Shown here piece by piece: positions 1 through 13,830 of a DNA stretch of 64,000 nucleotides (position 1 is its first letter; each line of letters starts with the position of its first letter). Origin of the DNA: Wuchereria bancrofti (lineage: Eukaryota; Nematoda; Chromadorea; Rhabditida; Onchocercidae); NCBI GenBank assembly GCA_005281725.1, contig SSBO01000003.1, positions 9,289,796 to 9,353,795 of the forward strand, in the 5' to 3' direction. Both the position numbers and the translations under genes were made by a program. The notes under the pieces are model-generated. The model saw nothing but the letters and a program-made list of their open reading frames with translations, ran no database searches and was not told where the DNA came from.

Positions 1-662
1 ATTATTTTTGATTGTAATTAATTGAATAAGTAATATGTTATAGTATAATTTGTAGATTAAAAATTTTAGCAAATAGGTTAAATTTTAAATTGAGCAGGAA
101 AAAGTGATTTTGAGAAAAAAAAGATAAATGTCAATTATTTTAGATTATTTATTTTTTTTGATTGTAATTAATTAAATTAAATAATATATTATAGTATAAT
201 TTATAGATTAAAGATTTAAATAATGGGATTGAATTTTAAATTGAGTAAAAAAAAAATTATTTTAGAAAAAGATAAATGTCAGCTATTTCAGATGCTAGAT
301 AAATAATAGAAATATTCAGTTCAAATTTTTTAATTATGTAAAAAAATGTTTAGAATTTTAGTTGAGTAAAAAAATAATTGTAATAGAGATAAATGTAAAT
401 TTTAATAAATGCGAAGTGTTTTTGAAAGATTGTAAAAAGGTAAATTATGAAAAAAAAAAAGAAATTTTTCCTTTCAATTAAATTATTTAAAATAGAACGA
501 AAAATTTTTTTATTCATTTAATAAATTAATGGATTACATAGAAATTTTTAATATATATCATTCTTTTTTTTTTCATTTAAAATATTTTTTATTTAGTATA
601 AAAAAAAAAATGATTTAAAATATTTGTTTATAAAAAAAAAAAATGATTAAAAATATTTGTAG

Positions 663-3600
663 GTTTTTCTACGGGTAATGACTGGTCAACAAACTAAATC
701 GCCGCGTTGGAAAGAATGTGCGCAAGCGACGATAAGTTTATTACCGCTAGCTAGTGGAGCGCTTTATGTTCGAGAACATTTTGATTCAACTGATAAACAA
801 GAAGCTTTAGTTAAAATTTTCAAATTTAAATTTTATTTTTAATTGGAATTATTTGAAATAATAACAGATATAATTTCTTTGATGTTCAACTAGTTTTTTT
901 TTTTTTTATGAAATTTAGTGTTAAATTAATGATTAATTGTAGTTTTTTCTTTCTTTTCTTTAATTTATCTGTCAAATTTGAAAAATTTAATTTTTCCATA
1001 AATTTTAAACAATTTGAATGCTTTTTTCCTATACAGTTCAGTCTTTTTTTTGTAATTCATTAGCAATTATTAGTTGTAATTTATTCATTTTTCTCTTTTC
1101 TTCTTTTTCTATCTTTCAAATTTCTAAATTAAACTTCTAGAAATTGTAGAAAATTTAGAAATTTATAATTTTAAAAATTGGAAATTTAACTCATTTTATT
1201 TGTTAGCTGTACAATTTAACTATATATATTGTTCATATTGTTAAGTAACACATGAAATATTTGATTGATGAGTGAAATATACTAACTTTTATTAATTGCA
1301 TCATTTTAATTTAAATTAAAATAGTTTGTTGTAAAATTTAATGCAAAAATTTTACAGAAAATGATTGCAAATCTTCAAGAAGCATTTAAAGAGCTTGTTG
1401 ATGAAAATGATTGGATGGATAAGGAAACGAAAAAAGTTGCTATTGAAAAGGTTTTATTTGATTGTAAATTTGTGCTAATACTTTTTTTTTCTAAATAATG
1501 CACAGAACTAATTAATTATTAAGCAAAGTAATTAAATAAGTGTACAATAAGTTAATCGATAAACAAGTATATGAGTAAATGACAGTATTTGTTAATATGA
1601 TAATATATTAATAAATTATTAGGTATATTAATAGGTAAATCGATAAACAAGTATATAAGTAAATGACAGTATTTGTTAATATGATAATATATTAATAAAT
1701 TATTAGGTATATTAATAGGTAAATCGATAAACAAGTATATAAGTAAATGACAGTGTTTGTTAATATTATAATATATTAATAAATTATTAGGTATATTAAT
1801 AGGTAAATCGATAAACAAGTATATAAGTAAATGATAGCATTTGTTAATATGACAATATATTAATAAATGTTTTAGGTGTATTAATAGGTAAATCGATAAA
1901 CAAGTATATAAGTAAATGATAGTATTTGTTAATATGATAATATAAAATAAAACTATAATACGAAAGGAAAAAAAGTATATAATATTTTCTTTTTTGCTAT
2001 AAATTTGTGAAAGTATAATAAAATATTTAATTTTGATAAAAAAAATGATTTAAAAAAAGGATTAAATAATATATTTATATTAAATAATATATATAATACA
2101 TTCATAAAATTATCAAATCAAAAAAAGAAGAATGAAAAGAAAGTAAAAAGTAATAATAACTTCTAAGGTTATGTTTATTTAGTGTGAAATTAATAATATG
2201 TGGTAGTACAGTATATTCAAATAAGAGAAAAAAAAAATTTATTTAAATTGTTGCATGAAAATTTTAAAAATTATATTTTAGGCAGTGAGTATGATTAATA
2301 ATATTGGTTATCCTGATTTCATCAATAACTATACAGCACTTGATAAACATTATGAAAAAGTATGTTTTTTTATTATTTTTTTTTAAATAAAAAACTTTGC
2401 TTTTTCTTTTCAATTTTTATAATTAATTTTTGGTGAATTTTTACTAGTTCTGTTCAAACATTAATTTTAATTATTATTATTATTATTAATGTCTATTATA
2501 AATCATGGAAACAAATATATATGTAAACAATTATTTGATGTAAATTATCAAGTGAAAAAACAAACAAACAAACAAAATTACTTTTTCGTTTCAATTTTGC
2601 ATCACGAAAAAGTATGATTAATTTATTTGTTTTTTAATTATTTTAACTATCAATTAATTTTTTCACAATTTCATTCTTTTTCTTTTCGAATTTTGAAGAA
2701 TTAAAAAGAAATGAAACTTTCTTATTTTAATATTAATCCGATAAAAATTATTGCATAAAAATATGTTTATAATTAAATGCAAATATTTACAGTTAAATTT
2801 TACAAGTGATAATTCATATTTCGATTTACTAAAAAAAGTACTGATGTGGTCACAAGAAAAAGAATTTTTACGAATGAAAGAACCATTTGATAAGCGTGAA
2901 TTTGAAGTAAGTCCAGCAGTTGTCAATGCATTTTATTCACCAGAAAAGAATGCTTTAAGTAAGTTATTACTTTAAACTTTTTTTTTTTTGTAAATTTTAT
3001 AATTATTTATCAAATATATATACATTAATTAATACTACTTGTTAAGAAAATATATTTCAAAATAAATTTTAAAAGATTTTGTTTTTTCTTTTTAAAAAAA
3101 ATGAATTTAATATTATGTATTTTAGCATTTCCTGCAGGAATTCTCAAACCGCCGTTCTTTAGTGGTACATATCCAAAGTTTGTTTGTTTGTTTATTTATA
3201 TGTTTGTTTATAATTTTTAAATATTAGTAAAGAATAAATTTTGTTTATTTTTCCTTTTAATTTGTTCTAGTTTTATTGAATTTTTGCAATTTCTAGAAAT
3301 AAAATTTGTGCAGTTTTTTTTTTTTTTGTTTTCGTTTTATAGCTCGAAATTTAATGCAATTAAATTTTAGCTAATTTTAAAATTTCTAAATTATTTGTAA
3401 TGTGAATAAAGGATTGAATTAAAAAGTTATTTTATAGATAGTATAAGTTTTTCTAAAATTCTTTTTTTCTAGAATGGTAAATTATGGTGCAATAGGTGCA
3501 GTAATAGGACATGAGGTTACGCATGGATTTGATGATCAAGGTAAGTAATTACATTTTTTTTAAACCTTTAATTTTATTTTTCGTAATTTTTAAAATTAAA

Positions 3601-5089
3601 AAAAAAAATTTAATTCTTAAAATTTCACAGTTTTATTTTCTCTGATATTTTGTCTTTTCTTTTTTAAATAATTTTTTAAATAATGAAACATTTTGAAATT
3701 ATTATTTTAAATCAATTGTATCAATCATTTTCTTTAAAAAAAAGTAAATAAATAAAAATAAAAAAAATTTTTTTTTTTTTTTTGTTATTAAAATATTTAG
3801 GAAGTCAATATGATAAAGATGGTAATTTATTAAATTGGTGGAATGCTGATTCATACAATGGATTTAATAAACGAAAAGAATGTATTATTAATCAATACAG
3901 CTCATATGTGGTACCAAATACGGATTATAAGGTAAAAAAAATAAACCACTTACGTACGTTGTATACTTGACGTATTTCACGTTTATGCACGTATATATGC
4001 TAAAAATGCAATTGTTATTAGTTTCTTTTCTTTTCATTTCTTTTTTTGTAAAATAATTCTATTAATATTTTCTTTTGAATGCCATCAATTTATTCATATA
4101 CTTTTATATTAACATTAAATATTAATTATATTTAAAAAAAAAAAAAAAAATTAAGAAAAAAAAATAAGCATAATTTGTTGACATTTCATTGAGTGATATA
4201 AAAGAAATGAAAATTTTTAAATTATAATTTTATCTAATTTCCTCTTTGTTTTTTTCTTCTTGGATTATTTAATTCCTAATTTTGTTCATTTTAGGTTAAT
4301 GGTAAACTTACACAAGGTGAAAATATAGCTGATAATGGTGGCGTAAAAGAAGCTTACAGGGTATCTTTTAAATATTTAAAAAAAGAAATTATGAATTAAA
4401 AAGTTATTTTATAGATATTATAAGTTTAAATAGAATTATCAGTAATTTATTATTATTATTAACCAAATTGATAGTATTATCTATAATTAATTAATCAATT
4501 AATTTATTATAAATAATTGTAACTAAATACTAAATTTAATGTTTTTCATAAACAAAAATACAGTTACGACTTTATGAAGTATTCAGATTATTCATATACA
4601 TATATAAGAATTTAAGAATTTTTTCGTTCCTTTTGTTTTTTTTTTTTTGAAATAAAAATAATAATACAATAATATTTTAGGCATACAGAAAATATATTAA
4701 ACAATTAGGTCATGAAGAACCACATTTGCCAGGTTTTCAAAATTTTTCCAATGATCAAATATTCTTCATCTCGTATGCTCACGTATGTTTCACACATTTT
4801 AAATAATAATTTAATAATTTTTTTTAAATAATAAATATGCGTGATTTGAGTGAAAATTTTAATTTGTTATTTTATTTAATTTCAAATTTCACTTTTTTTT
4901 TTTTATTTTTAGTTTTGGTGTGGACATAAAAAGGAAGCAGCAGCATTACAACAAGTACTTATTGATGAACATAGTCCTGAGGTATTTCGAGTTATCGGAG
5001 TCTTATCAAATTTACCCGAATTCAGTAAAGCATACAATTGTCCACAGGGTAGCCAATTGAATCCATTAAAACGTTGCACAGTTTGGTAA
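663..5089 (+). CDS. M13 (neprilysin-like) zinc metalloprotease, C-terminal part
   Basis: Ten exons join in frame: 663-809, 1358-1450, 2282-2359, 2793-2958, 3126-3177, 3473-3540, 3801-3931, 4295-4360, 4681-4782 and 4913-5089. They give 359 codons and a stop, all from the C-terminal half; the N-terminal part, with any membrane anchor, lies before the window. M13 enzymes are membrane or secreted endopeptidases that cleave small peptides outside the cell. Visible family marks, in order, are a substrate-binding NAFYSP (exon at 2793), the zinc motif HEVTH (exon at 3473), ENIADNGG supplying the third zinc ligand (exon at 4295), and a terminal CTVW matching the family's conserved CxxW end. All catalytic residues in the visible part are intact, so it looks functional. 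Which neprilysin paralogue it is cannot be told. An 84-bp tandem repeat fills much of the second intron. Confidence 0.95.
1555..1945. repeat. 84-bp tandem repeat, about 4.6 copies, in protease intron
   Basis: The motif atcgataaacaag recurs at 1555, 1639, 1723, 1807 and 1892, a spacing of 84-85 bp. Copies differ by only a few bases. Because 84 is a multiple of three, the array leaves an 88-codon open frame on the minus strand (1552-1818). I judge that frame to be a repeat by-product, not a gene. Confidence 0.93.
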
Positions 5090-5335
5090 TGATGATAATA
5101 ATAATAATTATTATTATAAAATATTAATATAATAATAATAATAACAATAATAATATTTAGTAATGATGATAAATAATAACAGTATTAGTGATAATAGTAA
5201 TAGTGATAATAATAATAATAATAACAAAAATAGTAATAGTAAAAATAATAGCAATGGTAATAATAATAATACTAATAATAATGATAATAATGATGATACT
5301 AATTACAATGATATCAAATTAATAAACAATTGATC
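5087..5335. repeat. TAA/GATAAT-rich degenerate microsatellite after protease stop
   Basis: Starting at the stop codon of the M13 protease, the sequence is an imperfect run of taa, aat and gat triplets. It is probably part of the 3' untranslated region. Confidence 0.8.
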
Positions 5336-5747
5336 AGTAAACAACAATTGAAGAAGCGGGTAAAATAGCAATAAATACTAGAGGAAGGACAAAAAAAAAA
5401 AAGTAAGAAAAATTGCAAGGACAATAAGAAAATTAAATAGCATTAAACAGTGATAATTTTATAGGACAATCAATGAATATTCATAAATTGTAATTTAATT
5501 TAACTGTAAGATTAATTTATCAGTAATTGTTAACGATAATATTATTTAGAATAACAATTAATTTATACGATCTCGTTTGGAATTGTCTCTCATACAAATT
5601 ATCATTTTTTTATTTTTTTTTTTTGGAAAAGCTAAAAAATTTTTGAAATCGTTAAAATAAAATATCAAATATAAGAAAAAGATAATAAAAGATTTAGGTA
5701 TATCATTTAAGTAAACTAAAGATGTTCTATATTACTTTAAAAGACAA

Positions 5748-5779
<32 letters not shown>

Positions 5780-7754
5780 CGAACTCTCAAATAAATATTG
5801 TTGAATTAAAAATTTCATTAACAGTAATAACAAATCAATTGATTAGAAATGCTTCTTCTGTTGAATTATTATTAGTCGTAGGAGACAATTCTTTTTTTTT
5901 TTTTGATTTTTTTTTTATATTTTTTTATCTTTTTTATTCTTTATATAAGTTTTATTATCACTCTTTTAAATGATAATTGCTTTTGATGCTAATAATTTTG
6001 CGCATTTTTAATGGGCTTTAAATTTTGAATTCCTAAGGAGACAAGAAAAAGTATTGATAAATTTGGGAAAATTCAAAAAAAAAAAAATTAATTCAAATTT
6101 GAATTTTAATCTAATTTGCTTTGATTAATCAACCAGAAAAAGCAAAATCGATTACAGTGATCAATTATGCTCTTAATATGTTTGTTATTAAATTTTATGA
6201 TGTAATAATTAAAGCAAAATTGTGTTCTTTTTATTCGTTTTTTTTTTTTTAATTTCTTTTTCATAAATTTATTTAACTTTATGAATTCATATAAATATTG
6301 TCTCATGTGTTAAAAATTGAAAAAATTACAATTTTATTGTCTTGAATTTTTCTTTATCAATAATAATTTTTATAATTTGTATCAATTCATTTGTTAAAAC
6401 TTTGATAATATAACAAAAACACTACCATATGAATAATTGAGAACGACAAGTGCTAATAATAATTAACAATTAATTAAATATACAGCAACTTAAAGCTAAT
6501 TATTCATCATGGATGAATGATTTAATAAAAAATTAATGAAACTTATTAAACGCAAGTTATGAAATTTAGCTTACTTTTTATTATTTCAATAAAAGTTAAA
6601 CTCTTAAATATGCTTATTACTTAAATAAAACTTACTGAAATTTAGCTTATTGTTATCCCTTTTTTTTTTAATGATTGTCGCATCAGTTAAAATATGAGAA
6701 AATGATTATTAGTAAAAGAAAATTTTGCAAAATGTAAAATGATTAGTAGGTTGATAAGCTAATTAAATTAATAATAATTACGGAATTTAAAAGACACTTA
6801 GCTAAATTATGAAACTATCACATTTCTAATTTTAGCATAATTAAAAGCATCGATATAAACCTAACATTTTAATATCTACAAATCAATCTTAATACACGCA
6901 TTAGTGATGTAGTAATAAATTTTAATTTACTGAATTTATAAATGATTAAATGTAATGAAAAAAAAAAACTTTTCAGAAATAAATATTTTATTACATTACA
7001 TTTCAACATTTGGAAATCTTAAGAATTCTTAGTAAGAATGCAAAAACAAAAATTAAATATGCTAAAAGGAAAAAATGATATTTATAGCAAATAATTATAG
7101 CAAGTAATCAATTAAACCCCAAATAATTTTATAATAATACAAGGTTAGGACAAATTCTTCTCTTCTTTTTTTTTTTTTGCAATTCTATTTGAACAATAAT
7201 AAGTCATTTGATAATTTTATTTTACATACTTAGAAATAATAACAGATATAGACATAGAAACGATGAAATGGAATATCTATTTACTTACGCATGAATAATT
7301 TTCCACAAAGCTTCTGAAATTTACAATTTTTTTTTTTAATTTAGAATAAAATATTAAAAAAAAAAATTACTGAACAACTGTTATACATAATATTATATAA
7401 TCAAAGTTATACATTCATATATACATTTTAATGCAATAAAAATAACTAATCCAAAGTATCAACTATTATCATTTCAACAAATCTTATAAGTTTCAAATAA
7501 GATAATTTAGGTAATAATCATCATCAAATAGCTCAAATTATCGATGGTTTATATGGATGAAAAAAAAAAAAAAAAGAAAAAATTTATCCATTTTCAACGT
7601 TTTAATTTATTTCGGAACAAGCTAAATGATGAAAAAATTACCAGTTGGAATAAATGCATTGCATTGAAAGAGCAATCACAACATAAATTTTATTACATCA
7701 GCAAAAATTAGCATAAAAAAGATCACAAATGTGGAATATTCTCTTCGACTATTA
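5336..7754. other. Intergenic, between convergent protease and SNAPC1 genes
   Basis: AT-rich DNA between two convergent genes. It holds homopolymer runs (for example poly-A near 5757-5780) and no open frame with recognisable protein content. A forward tttatt at 7688-7693 gives a possible minus-strand AATAAA polyadenylation signal about 60 nt beyond the stop of the SNAPC1-like gene. I saw no RNA gene. Confidence 0.6.
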
Positions 7755-10700
7755 TCAGTCAGTTTTTTCCTGAACTTTCTGAAGCTTTTCCAACAAGCGA
7801 TCAGCAATCTTTTCTTTCTTGGAATTTTCGATTTCTGCAAGAAAATATTGATTGGATAGGCTTCCAAAGTAAGTTGTTTATATCAAATATTAATAAGCTT
7901 TTTATATATATCAAATATTAATTTTTTTTGTTTATATCAAATATTAATAATATTCAAATTAACCTCTTTCTTCTTGACTCAAAGCTGCAACACTTTGTCC
8001 AAGATCATGAGTTAATTCAGCAAGTGACATTTCCGAAATACTCAATTTACTTCTAAAACAAGAAAAAAAAATGACATTAGAATTAATTGATAGTCGATTA
8101 GGGTAATTAGATATCTCCAATTTTCTATTAAATTATCACTAACAAATAACGATATTTGCAAGTTGGTAGAGATCAAAAATAACATTTATAAAATTATCAT
8201 AAAGACCAAAGAATTTGATTGCCTTGCTTTTATCGCTAAATGTTCCATTCAACAGTGCTAGTAAAATATTTAATAAGCCAATCTCTTAGTGCATTATAAA
8301 TGATTTAAAAATGCATATCAAATGTTAGCTAACATTTCATTTTGAAAATTACAATGATTTATGTAAAGAAGGAAAAAATAAAAATGAAACAAAACTTCGC
8401 CATACCTTCCTCTCTTTCTTCCACCTGACGCTTTCTTTGTTACTTTCAGTGACTTATCCAATTTTTTACCTGATCTATTCTGAAACATTACAATGTCACA
8501 AATATCCACCATTCTCTCTTCTCATATCTCTTTGCTCTCTGTGTTTTCCTAATTATTACTTTGTTATATAGATGAGAATTGATCAATTGGTAATATAATA
8601 ATTTCTTTTTTTTGAAATCAATCATCCTTCTAAAACTGTCGCCTCTTTTGTCTAAATGTATATTTTCAGACATCAGTTGTGTTATTGGTCTCCTAAATAC
8701 TACTCAGGTAAATTTAATGTCCTCTTATTTTTATTGATGTAGTCCTACTCCTCTCAAATGATCTCTTCTCACATCATGGTCATATTTCTCTATCGCTTTC
8801 CTAATATCATCTCATTATCATCATCTTATCATTGAATGGTTCTTAATGAAAATTAAAACAAAATAATCCTTGAAAAATGCAACAACAACAATAAATCGTT
8901 GATAATGATTACCATCAATACCAATACCATACATAAGCTTCTAATATTCACAATTCACTTCAAATCATCATTTCAACTTTAACTATTAGTTATCCATCAT
9001 AACATATCAATAACTTACTGCTTCAGTTGATGATCCACTATCATTTAGCTGTTTTTTTCCAGACAATAACAAAACATCATCCATATCCTCACCTTCCATA
9101 CCTTTTTCAGATTCACCTGCTGAGTGACGACGTCGCAGAGTTTTCAGTATCTAAAATAGAACTATTCTCATCACAATATTACTTTTTTAAACCATTTATT
9201 TTCCTTTAAATCTTGGTTTAATTTGTAGTATTTTAAAAATAATCTAACTTAGCTAACTAGCACATACAGTATCTTCCACCCTACTTAAGCTTCCACATGG
9301 ATGTTCCCTTAAGTTCCAAATCATAATAGAATGATTGCAAGTCAGCTGAAGCTTTAATAAAAATAATATTTTTCTTTTTGTGACAAATAACTAAATTAGT
9401 CAATTAGGTAAATTAATCAATTAAGTAAATAAATTAAACAAACAAGTAAATAAACACTTAAATGAATGAAATAAATAAATGAACGAATAAATAAGTAAAT
9501 AAATTAGTTGAATGAATAAGTAAATAAGAAACCTGTGATGCAGATACTATATTTTGCTCTTGTTCCGTTTCACTATTTGTTGAGGAAACCGATGGATCCA
9601 CAAGATATCGACGATGTCGAGCATGAACGATATGCGATTTATAAGCTTTCTCTTTAAGTGCTGAACGAAAACGACCCTATAAATGAATACATAATACATA
9701 AAGTGAAAAAAAAAAAAGAATATAAAAATTTCATTTACACTAAATTAAATAATCCTATCTTACCGAATTTTGACGAGGCGCTTTTTTCGGCGATGCATCT
9801 GCTTCCATTTCTGCTCCCGTACTTTTTAAAATACTGTAAAACATACAAAAGTAATTAAAATTGTTAAACATTACAAGTCATGCTAAGCATATGGTACAAA
9901 ACTGATATCAAAAATTAGTAGCAGCCCTAAAAAGAAAAAAAAAACGTAAATCTTCATTAAAAGATTGGTGCTACTCACTTATAAATCCCCATCAAGATTA
10001 GCAGTTCAGTAATTGTTAAATCATTACAAAACTGATATTTTATAAGGTTACAAACTTTGCTTCAAATTTTAATAAATTAACATAAGCTTCAGGATACCAG
10101 AAAAGATGAAATGCTTACTTTCATTAAAAAGATTTCAAGAAATTTCCATTAAAACTCAACCAACAGAGAATAACTAACAAAATGGAAAATTAAATAGAAA
10201 CTAGGCGACTTTACAGAAAAAATTATAAAAATTAAATTAATTGAGGAAAAAAAAAACCTACTCGTTGTAAATTTCTGATACTGTTGTTTGCACTAAGTTT
10301 ATATTTAATTCGACTGGAAGATTCACTTTTTCTTTCGCAGCCAAATAACTGAAAAATTGATTTATTACCAGTTGAATTAATAAATTAGCAAAAGCAAAGA
10401 ATATGCTAAAGTTTTGCCTAAAATAATATGTCAGAGTTTATGAGATATTTCAATCATTTCATACTTTATTTTTTCTTCACTAAAATTTTATTTATATCAA
10501 AATTTCTTTCCAATAACAATAAAACAAACCGCTTGCAAATGATATCTGCTTGTGTGAGTACAATATCATCAGCAAGTGCTTTCAGAAAACTATGCTCTTG
10601 CAATTCTGTTTCATCTAAACCACCTTCATCTAATTCCCTTAGATCAAAACGACGATGAAGTAATGGATTGTGCTGAAAATTATTCAAATCCAAAGAAAAT

Positions 10701-12264
10701 TACTCCTTCGAATCATTTCATTTAACTTATAAGCTGAATAAGCAGTAGTTTTTTTTTTTTTTTGCATAGAAGAAATAACAATAACTTCTCGAAGCACTCA
10801 AAATTATTACAAATATGTTTTCAACCTAAAGCCAATTTCTCATTCCATTAAAAAAAAAAAAAAAAATGAATCACTGTAGCTTATTTTTGGATAGGTTAAA
10901 TGTCCAGATTGCAATTGGAGTGATATCTTCAAATAAATATTACAAATAAATGATTTTAAATATATTAGAAATTAAAACTAAGATGACATTCAAATTATTG
11001 CAACTTCTAAATAAAAAGATCAATTCCTCAAAAAATTACTTCTTTTTCAAAAGCATAAATACGAAATGCTCCTCCGTTAATAAGTTTGAATAAAGCAGCA
11101 AATGCATCAATATGTCGTTCCGGAATTAAACGATCACTGATAAAATCAATCAAATCAGTCATTTGATCAGGTGTAACTCGCACTTGTGCTACATAACTTT
11201 CTGGTTGCACAAAATATAGAACATATGTTAGATAGATACCAAACATTCGTTCCTAAAAAAGAGTAACATATATTTTATATGAAAGTATTATAGGATTAAC
11301 ATTTAAAATTCACTAGTTTCAGAAAACATTTTAATTTGTTTATTTTAGAAAGATAAAATATAAACCACCACAGTTATCGTCAGAAAATAATGTACAGTTT
11401 CACATAAAATTCATAATTAACCTCATCTTCAAACTATATTTTGGCAGCAAGTTCAGCATGCTTAATGAATGAAATTTAAATTTTGCACCTGTAAAGTCAT
11501 TTCATTACTAAATCGCATATCTGACAACGACATAGGCTCATTATCAATTGTTGGTTCCTCGGCGTATTCAGCTGGTTTTCGTTCACGATATGACATAGCA
11601 TATGAAATTGTTATTTGAAGCAATTTTTCACTGAACTAAAATTTACAACTATTTGCAAATATTTAAATTACACAACTTACAAAAAAAAAAAAAAAAAAAA
11701 AAAACTAAATAATAGCAGCTATCCAACTGCTGATGAAAAAAAAAAGAAAAAATCATCTTAAGAATATTCATTAAAATATTTCATGAATGCTATTCATTGA
11801 AAACATTGTAGATCAAATTAACAAATTAAGTAATTTATATATTGATCCCTCTTCGAGTTCGAAAGATATGAAATAACATTAGCAGATTCAAGGAAAATAT
11901 TTCTGATAATATATTAATATAAATAATAATATATTAATAGAATTAAATATAACTATATTAATATAAATATATCAATTAAAATACCTTTGATAATTTTGCT
12001 TATAGTGCTAATATATTAATAATTAAAATATCTCTGATAATTATGCTTACAAGAATGAAAAAAATAATAATAATAATTTACTTCATACAGCTCAGCAGGA
12101 CTCATACGACCCATAAATATTGTCGCAAATTTCATTTTATCAAATAATTCAATGAATGGTTTATATCGAAGTGTTTCTTTCTCTTTGTACAACTTCAATA
12201 AACGTTCAATATCTTTACGACATCCAGCTGTTATTGGCATTACCGAAGTGCCTTGGCCACGCAT
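7755..12264 (-). CDS. SNAPC1/SNAP43-like subunit of the snRNA-activating protein complex
   Basis: Eleven exons in transcript order: 12264-12082, 11635-11489, 11252-11040, 10672-10530, 10348-10262, 9833-9764, 9676-9533, 9150-9019, 8479-8406, 8052-7964 and 7834-7755. They encode 453 aa. Known SNAPC1 proteins belong to the nuclear complex that binds the proximal sequence element of snRNA promoters for RNA polymerases II and III. The first three exons match the SNAP43 domain: a segment ending MKFATIFMGRMSPAELYE, the helix-rich stretch MFGIYLTYVLYFVQPESY, then a VRVTPDQ...LFKLINGGAF segment. The C-terminal half is low in complexity, with basic runs (RHSAGESEKG, GGRKRGR) and a charged C-terminal helix, as in other SNAPC1 tails. 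An acceptor (ag at 12271-12272) lies 6 nt before the ATG, fitting spliced-leader addition. The CLC gene lies 1.6 kb upstream on the same strand, wider than typical nematode operon spacing. Confidence 0.88.
7866..7960. repeat. Short direct repeat (tatatcaaatattaat x3) in SNAPC1 intron 10
   Basis: The string tatatcaaatattaat occurs three times between 7878 and 7950, inside the last intron of the SNAPC1-like gene. No function is apparent. Confidence 0.7.
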
Positions 12265-13830
12265 GATGAACTAAAAGTAAATTATCAATATTTAATCAAA
12301 TCCACCAAAAATTTAATGCAATGGATTTGTATGACGTTTAAAACTGCAAAGAGTTATTATCTTTATTTTGCTAATATAATAAAAGAGGAAGCATAGCTAA
12401 ATGATTCTTTCAGATCATAGTTAAAATTTGCAAATCAGGAAAATATTTAAAATTCCACTAAAAATTTTAATAGTTAAAGCTTACAATTGTCCCATACATA
12501 TATGCAAAATTTAATCAGATGTACCAGTAAGAAAAGATCACTTTTCATCCTTTAGAAAAAGAAAAAAACAAATTACTTGAAAATACATTTCATTAGCAAC
12601 AGAGTTTTTGTTTCATGGCAAAAAGAATAGAATGAAAATCACAGTGTAAATTTGTAATATAATTTAAACAAATATGAAATATATGACAATACCTGGAAAA
12701 TATGAATTTAAGGATGAATCTAGCAAATGAAAAATTTCAAAAAGCGCATCAAAATTGAATTGACAAATTTTAAGCAAAAAGAATCTATGAATGAAAGAAA
12801 ACATTCATATTAGAAGTGTAAAAATTTATCACATTCAACAATTAGTTTTTCTTTAAAGTTAACGCTAACTTTACTTTATCAAATGATTTATAGTCTACAC
12901 AAACTGATATAATTAGCACACTGCAAAAACTCATAATTATTCATGATTACAAATTTTCGCAGTATGATAGTTATTTCAATTTTACCTTACCAAACATATA
13001 AACAAAAATGGTATCACTTTGTTGAATTTATTATTTAAAACTCTTACATGATAAACACTCATAATTCCTTTATTGCTTTCATCGTCATTACACTAGCAAT
13101 AATATATATTGTGACAAACTTAACAATGAATAAATTTTTCTGTAAATTTTGTTTAGCCCAATAAAATTTTTTCCCTTCGACTGCTATTTTTCTTGCTTTT
13201 ATTCTTTGTTTGTCTCACAAATGTCTCATCAATTCCAAGAAGAAATAAGGCTTAATTCAAAAGTTGACGACATTATAAAATCAATAGTATGAAACAATTA
13301 GGTCCTTTGCGTCCTCTTAGAAATATATACAATAATTGAAGCTGTAATTACCATTTCTAGAGAAAATAAAACAAAATCAGAATACACTTGTTGAATTCTA
13401 CAAATTATGAGAGAGCAAAAAAAAAAAAAAAAAAAAGACATCGACATAACGAAAATCACAGATGAGAGAAAATTAAAGATTATTAACAGAAGAAAAAACA
13501 CTATGTTACGTTTTTATCCATTTGTCAATGAATTTCGTTCAATTTATGTAACAAATATATCCTTTTTTTATGCATTAATCTATATATCAGTTTCTTTACA
13601 AATTAATTCATATTTTCCACGCAACATTTGAAAATATGCTAATGAAATATAAAACAAAATTTAATATTTCAACTCAAATAACACTGGAAATTATGAAAAT
13701 TCCTGCAGCACCGAATACTACGCATAGCTAATTGCAGTAACCGGGAAATGATACACTAATCACAATTACAAACAGAGCTTTTAAGCTTTTAGGAAAAAAA
13801 AAAAAGATTTCTCAATAAAAGGAGAGTGAC
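12265..13830. other. Intergenic, between CLC and SNAPC1 genes (same strand)
   Basis: A 1.57-kb AT-rich gap downstream of the CLC stop and upstream of the SNAPC1-like start. The short open frames at 13298-13501 and 13407-13631 overlap on opposite strands around a poly-A run and look like chance. No RNA gene is visible. The acceptor just before the SNAPC1 ATG is the only clear signal. Confidence 0.55.

Noticed and set aside
1552..1818. 88-codon repetitive minus-strand open frame
   Set aside because: Produced by the 84-bp tandem repeat in a protease intron.
5722..5973. 83-codon lysine-rich open frame
   Set aside because: Built on poly-A and poly-T runs in the intergenic region, with no splice or family support.
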